A stretch of 64,000 bases of DNA from Sediminibacterium sp. KACHI17 (GTDB lineage: Bacteria; Bacteroidota; Bacteroidia; Chitinophagales; Chitinophagaceae): positions 1,550,001 to 1,614,000 of the forward strand of contig NZ_AP029612.1 of assembly GCF_040362915.1 (NCBI RefSeq). Direction: 5' to 3'. Below the pieces are notes generated by a model. It made no database searches and was not told where the DNA came from. It was given only the letters and a program-made list of their open reading frames with translations. Of this stretch, positions 1-7,123 are shown piece by piece. The translations under genes and the position numbers were made by a program. Position 1 is the first letter of the stretch. Each line of letters opens with the position of its first letter.

Positions 1-860
1 GCTCTTCGAAATATCAACTGCCCTCTTTCCATACTCATGAAATTCATAAAGCCTGTTCCGAGTCCGGTTGCATTCTCTTTCAATATGTAATACAATGGGC
101 GTGCCAAAGGATATTGACCATATGAAATCGTTGCCTGGGAGGGTTTTGCGAATATATCTTTTTCCTCACATTTAACACATTCCACCAGACCTAAGCGTAT
201 TTTTTTTAAGTACGCCAGTTGTACAGGATCATAACTATCGGCGATCCAGCTGATACCTATAAATCCTACTACATCTTTTCGTCCTGCAACAATATCCAAT
301 ACATGTTGGCTATTGTTTGCTGCCACTACATTCGCTCCAAAATCTGCCCCTTTCAGAACAGAATCTTTAAGATAGCGAACGGTACTGGTAGCTTTATTGC
401 CATCCATTACGGCTGTTATCTTATCCTTACCACTTAGGATACTTTTTAACTTGCTCAGGGTAAAAACACTGTCAGGTGATTGATTATTAACGATGACTGC
501 AACAGCATCGTAAGCCAGTACACCATATAGTGGTGAATAAGACAACTGATTCTCAAAGAACGATGCCTCTGTTTTTGTTAATCCACGCGCTACAATGACC
601 ATACGTGTACTGTCATTTTGTAGATCCCTGAAACAATCAGATTCCGGTTTATAGGAAACAATGATCTCTGTTTCAGGAAACGAGGACTTATGAACTCTTA
701 ACTGCTCTTCAATGACCGGTTTAAAGCTCTCATCAACACTGATCCTGATCGTACCTTTTGTTGGTGTATCAACTGTCTGAATTTTATCAGACTGGTCAGA
801 ACACCCCATCAACAGAACCAAAACAAAAATTGCGATCGTATATATATTGTTTCTGGTCAT
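1..860 (-). CDS. PstS-like phosphate-binding lipoprotein (partial, C-terminus outside window)
   Basis: Reading frame open from the ATG at 860 down to the window edge, so the C-terminus is missing. The N-terminus is a lipoprotein signal (MTRNNIYTIAIFVLVLLMGC) with Cys20 as the lipidation site. It is followed by a periplasmic-binding-protein fold typical of PstS-type proteins, including a GTIRISVDESFKPVIEEQ stretch and a later segment with NNQSPDSVFTLSKLKSILSG. The family binds phosphate or a related anion in the periplasm. In Bacteroidota such single PstS-like lipoproteins often occur without the PstCAB transporter. Its start lies one base after the stop of the upstream small membrane protein, so the two are probably co-transcribed. 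Ligand identity is inferred from family resemblance only. Confidence 0.8.
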   Translation of the reverse strand, partial: MTRNNIYTIAIFVLVLLMGCSDQSDKIQTVDTPTKGTIRISVDESFKPVIEEQLRVHKSSFPETEIIVSYKPESDCFRDLQNDSTRMVIVARGLTKTEASFFENQLSYSPLYGVLAYDAVAVIVNNQSPDSVFTLSKLKSILSGKDKITAVMDGNKATSTVRYLKDSVLKGADFGANVVAANNSQHVLDIVAGRKDVVGFIGISWIADSYDPVQLAYLKKIRLGLVECVKCEEKDIFAKPSQATISYGQYPLARPLYYILKENATGLGTGFMNFMSMERGQLIFRR

Positions 861-861
861 G

Positions 862-1095
862 TTAATAATCCCTCTTGATCCCTCTGTACAATCTAAAGCC
901 ACCATACAATAAAAAAACAGCACCCATTAAATAACGAAACATTGGATCAACCAATAACAATTGCTCGATTTTCAATTTCTCCGCCAGTAACAAAAGCACT
1001 GCTGTCCCAAGTATAATCACTGCCATAGATAGGTCATAAATCATTCGCATGATCCTATAACTTTTCTGTTGCCTTTCTTTAAAATCCATTGCCAT
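862..1095 (-). CDS. small two-helix membrane protein, function unknown
   Basis: Short protein (about 77 residues from MAMDFKERQQK; the frame extends upstream to 1134). It has two hydrophobic helices, one around IYDLSMAVIILGTAVLLLL and one around FRYLMGAVFLLYGGFRLY, followed by a basic tail. It lies directly upstream of the PstS-like lipoprotein, with stop and start codons one base apart, which suggests a shared transcript. I chose the internal Met because the residues before it (KLPTLGYKRSR) look like untranslated leader. No enzymatic motif is visible. A role as a membrane partner of the lipoprotein is only a guess. Confidence 0.6.
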   Translation of the reverse strand: MAMDFKERQQKSYRIMRMIYDLSMAVIILGTAVLLLLAEKLKIEQLLLVDPMFRYLMGAVFLLYGGFRLYRGIKRDY

Positions 1096-1266
1096 ACGAC
1101 TCCTTTTATACCCGAGGGTGGGCAATTTAGTCAATAATTTTATTTGTTCGCTGAAATCTAGGTGCCATTTTCCGATTAAATAGTACTGAATTAATATTTA
1201 GATGCCTGTTTGTTTTCTTTCCATACGATCATATGTTAAAGCGCTAGTAAGTAAGTGGACAGTGCG

Positions 1267-1400
1267 GAGTTGACCGTTGACAATTGGCCTATGGGTTATT
1301 GGTAATAGCTTATGGCTTTTTTCTATCAACTGTTAACTGTCAACTATTCACCACCCCACCGTTTGCAATCCCCCATTCGCTATAAGCTACTCACTATCCC
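1267..1400. repeat. compound heptad-repeat array, two families, inverted arms
   Basis: Period-7 degenerate repeats. The left half has GTTGACC/GTTGACA units (about 1268-1283) and then CTATGGG/TAATAGC/TTATGGC units (about 1285-1315). The right half has the complementary families: ATCAACT/GTCAACT (about 1324-1348) and CGCTATA/AGCTACT (about 1374-1399). The halves can pair. The array ends 10 bases before the promoter element of the phosphatase gene. Confidence 0.8.
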
Positions 1401-1410
1401 CTTCCATCGC

Positions 1411-1418
1411 TATCTTTG
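1411..1418 (+). promoter_or_regulatory. -7 element TATCTTTG of phosphatase-hisS operon
   Basis: Perfect match to the Bacteroidota -7 consensus TAnnTTTG. Only five bases separate it from the ATG at 1424, so the transcript should start at or very near the start codon. Confidence 0.7.
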
Positions 1419-1423
1419 TCCGC

Positions 1424-1888
1424 ATGAAAGTATTGATGGTTTGTTTGGGGAATATCTGCCGCAGTCCGCTGGCAGAAGGTATCCTACAACAAAAAGCCAG
1501 GGAAGCAGGATTGAATTGGCATGTAGACAGTGCAGGTACCGGGGGATACCATATTGGCGAACCCCCACATCAGCTTTCGCAGAAAGTAGCCAAGGTCAAT
1601 GGTATTGATATTGGACATCAACGTTGTAGGCAATTTCATGCCGATGACATGGAGCGATTTGATCTGATCTATGTTATGGACCATCATAATTATCGTGATG
1701 TGCAAACATTGAGCGGACCTAAATGGAATGAATCAAAAACCAGATTGATACTTAGTGAGATCGACAACAGCAATGATCCAGTTCCTGACCCATGGTATGG
1801 CACGGAAAAAGATTATCATCATGTTTTTGCCTTATTATCAAAAGCTTGTGATCGTATCATTCAGAAATACAATCAGTTTAACAAATAA
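1424..1888 (+). CDS. low-molecular-weight protein-tyrosine-phosphatase
   Basis: 154 residues, the usual size for the family. The phosphate-binding loop CX5R is at the N-terminus (Cys7-LGNIC-Arg13-Ser). The general-acid loop DPVPDPWYG lies near residue 125, with the catalytic Asp in the DPW motif. The cytoplasmic enzyme dephosphorylates phosphotyrosine in proteins, and homologues often regulate polysaccharide export kinases, but no such kinase is in this window. It starts right after a TATCTTTG element. Its stop is six bases before hisS, so the two genes form an operon. An overlapping frame starting at 1312 is a shadow. Confidence 0.93.
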   Translation: MKVLMVCLGNICRSPLAEGILQQKAREAGLNWHVDSAGTGGYHIGEPPHQLSQKVAKVNGIDIGHQRCRQFHADDMERFDLIYVMDHHNYRDVQTLSGPKWNESKTRLILSEIDNSNDPVPDPWYGTEKDYHHVFALLSKACDRIIQKYNQFNK

Positions 1889-1894
1889 TTTAAG

Positions 1895-3271
1895 ATGAGT
1901 AAACCGGGATTACCGCAGGGAACAAGAGATTTTAGCGCAGCGACTGTACGTAAGCGGAATTATATTTTTCAAACCATCAAACAGGTCTTTGAACTGTATG
2001 GATTCCAGCCCCTCGAAACCCCTGCCATGGAGAACCTAGATACCTTGATGGGAAAATATGGTGAAGAAGGAGACAAACTGATTTTCAAAATTCTAAACAA
2101 TGGTCTTGACAACCCCGCAAAAAGAGAACAAGCCATTACTGATTTGCAGAAAATACTGGAAGGAAAGAATACGAAAGGCATCACTGAAAGAGCATTAAGA
2201 TATGATCTTACCATACCTTTTGCCCGTTATGTTGCGATGAACTATGGTCAATTGACCATGCCCTTCAAACGCTACCAGATACAACCTGTATGGCGAGCAG
2301 ACCGTCCGCAAAAAGGACGCTACCGCGAGTTCTATCAGTGCGATGCAGATGTGGTGGGCAGCAATAGTTTATTGAACGAAGTAGAGCTTACCAATATCTA
2401 TGCAACTGTATTCCAGCAATTAGGGATCCCTGTTGAGATCAGGATCAATAGCCGTAAAATTTTAGCTGCCCTTGCTGAAGTTTGCGGTGGTGCTGATAAA
2501 ATGATCGATATCACTGTGGCCATTGATAAACTGGACAAGATCGGCATTGAAAAAGTAAAAGAAGAATTGACACAACGTGGATTGAATGATGAGCAAATCA
2601 ATATCATTGAAAAATATCTTTTGATCTCTGGCGATAGTGATGAAAGATTAACCCAACTCGAAGCACTTATTGGCAAGAATGATATCGGACAAAAAGGACT
2701 AGCAGAAATCAAACATGTTCTTTCCAACTGTCAACTGTCAACTAATAACGCTCAACTTATCCCCGACTTTACACTTGCGCGCGGACTCAATTATTACACC
2801 GGTATCATCTTTGAAGTGAAAGCAATAAATGTGCAAATGGGAAGTATCGGAGGCGGAGGAAGATATGATGATCTGACCGGTTTATTTGGAGTTCCAAATG
2901 TACCCGGCGTAGGTATCAGCTTTGGGGTAGACCGTATCTATGATGTGATGGAAGAGTTACAGTTATTCCCTGAAACAGTTCAGATAGGTTCAAAAGTTTT
3001 GTTCTTCAATTTGGGAGATGCAGAAAGTAAAATTGCATTCTCATTGTTGCAGCAACTCAGATCTGCAGGTATCGCAGGAGAATTATTTCATGAACAAAGC
3101 AAGTTTGATAAACAATTCAAATACGCAGAGAAAAAGAATATCCCCTTTGCCATCATCATCGGTTCCAAAGAAATGGAAAATGGAACCTGTGTAGTAAAAG
3201 ACCTGCTGAAGGGCACACAAGAAGAAATGGTGCAGGTCGATTTGGTGAGCTACTTTGCGGTTGGTCGATAG
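1895..3271 (+). CDS. hisS: histidyl-tRNA synthetase
   Basis: 458-residue class II aminoacyl-tRNA synthetase charging tRNA-His. Visible features are motif 1 in the N-terminal part, motif 2 with WRADRPQKGRYREFYQCDAD near residue 135-150, the HisA histidine-binding loop LARGLNYYTG near residue 295, and motif 3 PGVGISFGVDRI near residue 345. The C-terminal 90 residues are the anticodon-binding domain. It follows the phosphatase by six bases. Oddities: residues of about 277-288 (NCQLSTNNAQL) are encoded by an in-frame heptad array, and the stop codon TAG lies in another array (GGTCGATAG). The reading frame is otherwise intact, so the insertion appears tolerated just before the histidine-binding loop. 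Confidence 0.97.
   Translation: MSKPGLPQGTRDFSAATVRKRNYIFQTIKQVFELYGFQPLETPAMENLDTLMGKYGEEGDKLIFKILNNGLDNPAKREQAITDLQKILEGKNTKGITERALRYDLTIPFARYVAMNYGQLTMPFKRYQIQPVWRADRPQKGRYREFYQCDADVVGSNSLLNEVELTNIYATVFQQLGIPVEIRINSRKILAALAEVCGGADKMIDITVAIDKLDKIGIEKVKEELTQRGLNDEQINIIEKYLLISGDSDERLTQLEALIGKNDIGQKGLAEIKHVLSNCQLSTNNAQLIPDFTLARGLNYYTGIIFEVKAINVQMGSIGGGGRYDDLTGLFGVPNVPGVGISFGVDRIYDVMEELQLFPETVQIGSKVLFFNLGDAESKIAFSLLQQLRSAGIAGELFHEQSKFDKQFKYAEKKNIPFAIIIGSKEMENGTCVVKDLLKGTQEEMVQVDLVSYFAVGR
2725..2759 (+). repeat. in-frame heptad array inside hisS
   Basis: Five consecutive 7-base units: CAACTGT, CAACTGT, CAACTAA, TAACGCT, CAACTTA. They belong to the same TTGACAG/CAACTGT family as the intergenic arrays near 1.3, 13.8, 32.4 and 41.9 kb. 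The units are read through in the hisS frame. Confidence 0.75.
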
Positions 3272-3367
3272 TCCATGGTCCATGGTGAAAATATTGATTT
3301 TATCGATTGTGGTTGAATATGCTATAGACCATGAACTATCGACCATGGACCATTAGCTATCCGCTAT
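3262..3367. repeat. heptad array, CCATGGT family, inverted arms
   Basis: The left arm (about 3262-3287) carries GGTCGAT, AGTCCAT, GGTCCAT units. The right arm (about 3321-3367) carries ACTATCG, ACCATGG, ACCATTA, GCTATCC. The arms pair over 16 of 17 bases (GGTCGATAGTCCATGGT side). The hisS stop codon is inside the left arm. Confidence 0.85.
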
Positions 3368-3407
3368 TCTGGCATAATATTCGTAGTTCATAACGGAAAT
3401 CATCGTT

Positions 3408-3920
3408 ATGAAGCAGTTTTTCTTATTCCTCCTTGTTTCAATTACACTCCTGATCAGTTGTGGTAGAAAATCTGTTCCGCAAAAAACGAATAATACAACC
3501 GTCCATTCCGGTCCTGTTGTTAAATCACCGGAGAATAGTAAAGTTTTTACGGAACCGGCATTGATCAAAAAATCGAAATCAGAAAAAGAAGAAACAACTG
3601 TAACCAAGATCGAGAAAAAAGAAGCATTGCTTCCAATGATCGTTATAGATGGTATGGGCAATGTGATCACGCCGAAAGAAAAACTACCGGAAGAGATTGC
3701 AGCAAAGGCAGACTACCGTGTATTGAGCAGAGCTTTTACACCCAATCAGAGAACCAACTTAATCTATCGCTATAAAATTGTTCCTCCACGTATCTTATAT
3801 GTTCCGGAGAATTATATCAAAACAACCGCACGTGGGAAATATGTTGTTTACAGAAAGAAATTCTGGTATTGGCAAAAAGAAGATGGATTATTTTATCTGG
3901 ATGAAACTTATTACAATTAA
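3408..3920 (+). CDS. hypothetical lipoprotein
   Basis: 170 residues with a lipoprotein signal peptide (MKQFFLFLLVSITLLISC, lipidation at Cys18). The linker is rich in Lys, Thr and Glu, and a compact C-terminal part contains PPRILYVPENYIKTTARGKY and an aromatic-rich end (FWYWQKEDGLFYLDETYYN). I do not recognise the family. The C-terminal segment looks like a small beta-rich module. The gene is a single transcription unit: an array separates it from hisS, and its last codons form the left arm of a perfect terminator hairpin, so the stop codon is within the terminator stem. Confidence 0.7.
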   Translation: MKQFFLFLLVSITLLISCGRKSVPQKTNNTTVHSGPVVKSPENSKVFTEPALIKKSKSEKEETTVTKIEKKEALLPMIVIDGMGNVITPKEKLPEEIAAKADYRVLSRAFTPNQRTNLIYRYKIVPPRILYVPENYIKTTARGKYVVYRKKFWYWQKEDGLFYLDETYYN

Positions 3921-3952
3921 AAAGGGAGCAGAAGCTCCCTTTTTAATTGTAA
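3911..3952 (+). terminator. perfect 19-bp hairpin terminator overlapping the stop codon
   Basis: Arms 3911-3929 and 3934-3952 are exact reverse complements around a 4-base loop (AGAA), with an A-rich left and T-rich right end, so it can act on both strands. It contains the last codons and TAA of the lipoprotein gene and ends 15 bases before the convergent DUF3471-like gene. Confidence 0.85.
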
Positions 3953-3966
3953 TAAGTTGATACTAT

Positions 3967-4359
3967 TTAGCGAGCCATTAATCGCGCATTACGATTCATG
4001 AGAACTGCATGTAATTTATCAATTGCAATACCATCCGATTTGGTTCCTTCCAATGCATACCCACCGGCATTGATACTCACACCGATCACTTTTTTGTTTG
4101 TATCTCTTTTAAACTGAGCACTACCATCATATGCAGTAATGGAGAAAAGATCTTCACCGATTTTTACCAATGTAGAGTTACCAATGCTCGAACCCATAAC
4201 TAAACCAGCCCCTTCAACAGAAACTGTTACTTCTGAAACAACACTTCCTTCCGGGAATTTATACTTGCCAACAAAATCTTGTAAAGTACTGTCTTTGTCT
4301 TGTGCTTGCACGAATGCAGCGATGCCTAACATCAGGCAGATCATCATTAGTTTTTTCAT
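3967..4359 (-). CDS. secreted DUF3471-like domain protein
   Basis: 130 residues with a Sec signal peptide (MKKLMMICLMLGIAAFVQAQ, cleavage after AQA). The rest, with FVGKYKFPEGSVVSEVTVSVEGAGL and a following beta-rich stretch, resembles the DUF3471 domain found at the C-terminus of some beta-lactamase-like and glycoside hydrolase proteins, a lipocalin-like small barrel. It is predicted to be periplasmic. The function is unknown. It is convergent with the lipoprotein gene across the shared bidirectional hairpin. Confidence 0.65.
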   Translation of the reverse strand: MKKLMMICLMLGIAAFVQAQDKDSTLQDFVGKYKFPEGSVVSEVTVSVEGAGLVMGSSIGNSTLVKIGEDLFSITAYDGSAQFKRDTNKKVIGVSINAGGYALEGTKSDGIAIDKLHAVLMNRNARLMAR

Positions 4360-4457
4360 GTGTATTCAGGTTTTAGTGTTAGCGAAACGTTTCTTGGATG
4401 CAAAAGTTACAGAAAATAGATAACTATGAAAAATAGCTTTTGGTTATTAAAAGATGA

Positions 4458-5657
4458 TCAAGAAGACAATCCTTCATAAATAACCGCTGCACCTTGTCCT
4501 ACCCCAACACACATGGTCGCCAATCCATATTTCGATCCTCTGCGTTTCATCTCATGTAGCAATGTGGCTGATATTCTAACACCACTGCATCCCAAAGGAT
4601 GTCCTATTGCAATGGATCCACCATTGACGTTCACTTTATTGATATCCAATTCTAGGTCACGAATACAAGCCAAACTTTGAGAAGCAAAGGCCTCATTCAA
4701 TTCAATGATATCTAAATCTTTTACTTGAAGTCCGGCTCTGATCATAGCTTTTTGGGATGCCGGCACAGGGCCGATTCCCATAATAGCCGGATCAACCCCT
4801 GCAACACCCATACTTGCAATACGAGCAATGGGTTGAAGGTTGAACAGTTTTACCGCTTCTTCACTTGCCAGCAACATAGCGGCTGCACCATCATTAATAC
4901 CGGAAGAATTACCAGCTGTAACAGTACCATCTTTTGCAAATGCCGGTTTTAAAGATGCCAGCTTTTCCATGGATGTTTGTCGAGGGTGTTCATCCTGATT
5001 GAACCATGTGATCAATCGATCATTGATCATTTCAACCGCAACAATTTCATCCTCCCATTTACCTGCTTCCAGTGCCGCAAAATATTTTTGTTGAGAAGCA
5101 AAAGCAAAAGCATCCTGTTCTTCACGTGTGATCTTCCAATCATTGGCAACATTTTCTGCTGTTTCTCCCATACTATACGGATGATACATGCTGGCCAATT
5201 TTTTATTGATGAATCGCCATCCGATGGTAGTATCGAAAGTCTCTGTTTTTCTACTCCATGCACCATCGCTTTTAGCTGTCACAAAAGGGGCACGTGTCAT
5301 ACTCTCTACACCACCCGCGATGTACAGCATTCCTTCTCCACACATGATAGCCCTGGATGCATCCATCACCGCCTGTAATCCACTCGCACATAAACGATTT
5401 ACGGTATTGCCACCCACTGTTACCGGAAGTCCGGCCAATAAAGCAGCCATCCGGGCAACATCCCGGTTATCTTCTCCTGCCTGATTCGCAGCACCGGCAA
5501 TTACATCTTCAATTGCAGCAGGGTCGATGGTATTGTTTCTTTCTACAAGAGCCGTGATCACGTGGGCAAGAAGATCATCCGGACGAATAGTACTCAACTT
5601 ACCTCCATATCTTCCGATGGGTGTACGCACCGCATCAATTACATAACAAGCATTCAT
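4458..5657 (-). CDS. acetyl-CoA C-acyltransferase, 3-oxoadipyl-CoA thiolase-like
   Basis: 399 residues from ATG at 5657 (MNACYVIDAVRTPIGRYGGK); an in-frame upstream extension is translated heptad repeat and was discarded. Thiolase signatures: active-site Cys90 in NRLCASGLQAV, the NEAFASQ motif, GGSIAIGHPLGCSGVR with catalytic His, and a C-terminal CVGVGQGAA with the second catalytic Cys. The GEDNRDVARMAALLAGLP region is typical of the PcaF/PaaJ group, which cleaves 3-oxoadipyl-CoA to succinyl-CoA and acetyl-CoA. Without neighbouring phenylacetate or beta-oxidation genes, a general 3-ketoacyl-CoA thiolase role is equally possible. Confidence 0.9.
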   Translation of the reverse strand: MNACYVIDAVRTPIGRYGGKLSTIRPDDLLAHVITALVERNNTIDPAAIEDVIAGAANQAGEDNRDVARMAALLAGLPVTVGGNTVNRLCASGLQAVMDASRAIMCGEGMLYIAGGVESMTRAPFVTAKSDGAWSRKTETFDTTIGWRFINKKLASMYHPYSMGETAENVANDWKITREEQDAFAFASQQKYFAALEAGKWEDEIVAVEMINDRLITWFNQDEHPRQTSMEKLASLKPAFAKDGTVTAGNSSGINDGAAAMLLASEEAVKLFNLQPIARIASMGVAGVDPAIMGIGPVPASQKAMIRAGLQVKDLDIIELNEAFASQSLACIRDLELDINKVNVNGGSIAIGHPLGCSGVRISATLLHEMKRRGSKYGLATMCVGVGQGAAVIYEGLSS

Positions 5658-5675
5658 ATAACAATATTGATGCGC

Positions 5676-5744
5676 AAGATAAGAGAGAAGCAACAAGAAA
5701 CAAGGTACAGGGTACAAGGAAGATACATGAGACAAGTATTAAGT
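5676..5744. repeat. heptad array, CAAGGTA family (left arm)
   Basis: Units such as AGAAACA, AGGTACA, GGGTACA, AGGAAGA keep a 7-base phase between the thiolase start and rlmN. It faces the complementary array at 5821-5932. Confidence 0.75.
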
Positions 5745-5820
5745 AGAATTGGTTATGGTCAAGACTTGATCTAACGATCAGGCAATGGATATATAATTTT
5801 AGGGTTGGATCTTAAGCCCA

Positions 5821-5932
5821 CCTTATCTCTTGAGTCCCTACGATTACCCGACCTGTATCTTATGTCTTCATTCTGAATCTTCCCTGTGTCTTGTGCCTTG
5901 TTCCTTATTTCTTATTCATGATTTCTCTGTTT
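5821..5932. repeat. long heptad array, CTTGTGC family (right arm)
   Basis: About sixteen consecutive 7-base units in one phase over about 112 bases, for example CCTTATC, TCTTGAG, TATCTTA, CTGTGTC, TTGTGCC, TTGTTCC, TTATTTC, TTATTCA. It is the complement of the 5676-5744 family and ends just before the rlmN promoter. It is the longest continuous single-phase array seen here. Confidence 0.8.
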
Positions 5933-5938
5933 CTACGG

Positions 5939-5946
5939 TATCTTTG
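5939..5946 (+). promoter_or_regulatory. -7 element TATCTTTG of rlmN
   Basis: Exact TAnnTTTG match, four bases before ATG 5951, predicting a leaderless rlmN transcript. The heptad array ends immediately upstream. Confidence 0.7.
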
Positions 5947-5950
5947 CAGG

Positions 5951-6994
5951 ATGAATACGGAATTACCAAATATCAGACACTTGAGTATCAATGAGTTGGA
6001 AGAATACTTTCAAAACATTGGAGAGAAAAAATTCCGTGTAAAACAGGTTCACGAATGGTTATGGCAGAAACATGCGCATCATTTTGATGACATGACCAAT
6101 CTTAGTAAAGACCTCCGCGCTAAGTTGGCGCAGACTTTTTCATTACCAGCTTTGAAGGTAGATACGGTTCAATATAGTGAGGATGGAACCATTAAAAGCC
6201 GCTTTCGCACGCATGATAACCACCTGGTAGAGGGTGTACTTATTCCAACAGACGAAAGAAAAACCGCTTGTGTTTCCTCCCAAATTGGCTGTAGTCTCAG
6301 CTGTAAATTTTGTGCGACCGGATATATGGACCGCAAAAGAAACCTGACCTATGATGAAATTTATGATCAAGTTGTTTTGATCAATAAAGAAAGTGAGGAA
6401 AAGTTCAATAAAAAGCTTTCCAACATTGTATTCATGGGCATGGGTGAGCCGCTGTTGAATTATGGCAATGTGATGAAAGCCATTGAACGTATTTCGGCGG
6501 AAGATGGATTATTTATGAGTCCAAGAAGGATCACCGTTTCCACCGCAGGGGTAGCAAAAGCAATACGTAAATTAGGTGATGATCAGGTTCGTTTCAAATT
6601 GGCACTTTCATTACATGCTGCCAATGATGTGAAACGAAATGAGATCATGCCGATCAATGAAACAAACAATATCAAAGTGTTGATCGAGGCACTCAATTAT
6701 TTCTATAAACAAACAGGTAACGAGATCACTTTTGAATATATCCTTTTTAAAGATTTCAATGACTCACAAAAAGATGCAGAGGAACTGGTGAAGATTTACA
6801 GACAAGTGCCTGCAGATCTGGTGAACATCATTGAATACAATCCGATCGACGCTTTCAAATTCACCAAACCTGATGAAGAAGGTATCATGAACTTTATGAA
6901 GTTCCTTGAATCGAATCGCGTTAATGCCCGACTCAGAAGAAGCAGAGGAAAAGATATTGATGCTGCTTGCGGGCAGTTGGCAAATAAAGGATGA
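5951..6994 (+). CDS. rlmN: 23S rRNA (adenine-2503-C2)-methyltransferase / tRNA A37 methyltransferase
   Basis: 347-residue radical SAM enzyme from ATG 5951 (MNTELPNIRHLSINEL). The radical SAM cluster motif CX3CX2C is Cys114-SLS-Cys118-KF-Cys121. The GMGEPLLNY motif binds SAM, and the C-terminal AACGQL carries the conserved Cys that forms the methylation intermediate. It methylates A2503 of 23S rRNA and A37 of some tRNAs. The 20 residues in frame before the chosen start come from the heptad array and follow no family homology. It is flanked downstream by an AAGCTTC-type array. Confidence 0.96.
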   Translation: MNTELPNIRHLSINELEEYFQNIGEKKFRVKQVHEWLWQKHAHHFDDMTNLSKDLRAKLAQTFSLPALKVDTVQYSEDGTIKSRFRTHDNHLVEGVLIPTDERKTACVSSQIGCSLSCKFCATGYMDRKRNLTYDEIYDQVVLINKESEEKFNKKLSNIVFMGMGEPLLNYGNVMKAIERISAEDGLFMSPRRITVSTAGVAKAIRKLGDDQVRFKLALSLHAANDVKRNEIMPINETNNIKVLIEALNYFYKQTGNEITFEYILFKDFNDSQKDAEELVKIYRQVPADLVNIIEYNPIDAFKFTKPDEEGIMNFMKFLESNRVNARLRRSRGKDIDAACGQLANKG

Positions 6995-6996
6995 GA

Positions 6997-7088
6997 AAGC
7001 TGCAAGCTTCAAGCTGCATGCTACAAGGAATACGATTTATACCATAAACTTTCTTGCAGCTTGAGGCTTGAAGCCTGAAGCTTGCAAT
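6997..7088. repeat. heptad array, AAGCTGC/AAGCTTC family, inverted arms
   Basis: The left arm (6997-7028) has AAGCTGC, AAGCTTC, AAGCTGC units right after the rlmN stop. The right arm (7051-7088) has AGCTTGA, GGCTTGA, AGCCTGA, AGCTTGC. The arms are complementary with a 22-base spacer. Confidence 0.85.
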
Positions 7089-7123
7089 CCCATTACTGTT
7101 GTAAAACAGCAAAAAACAAACAC

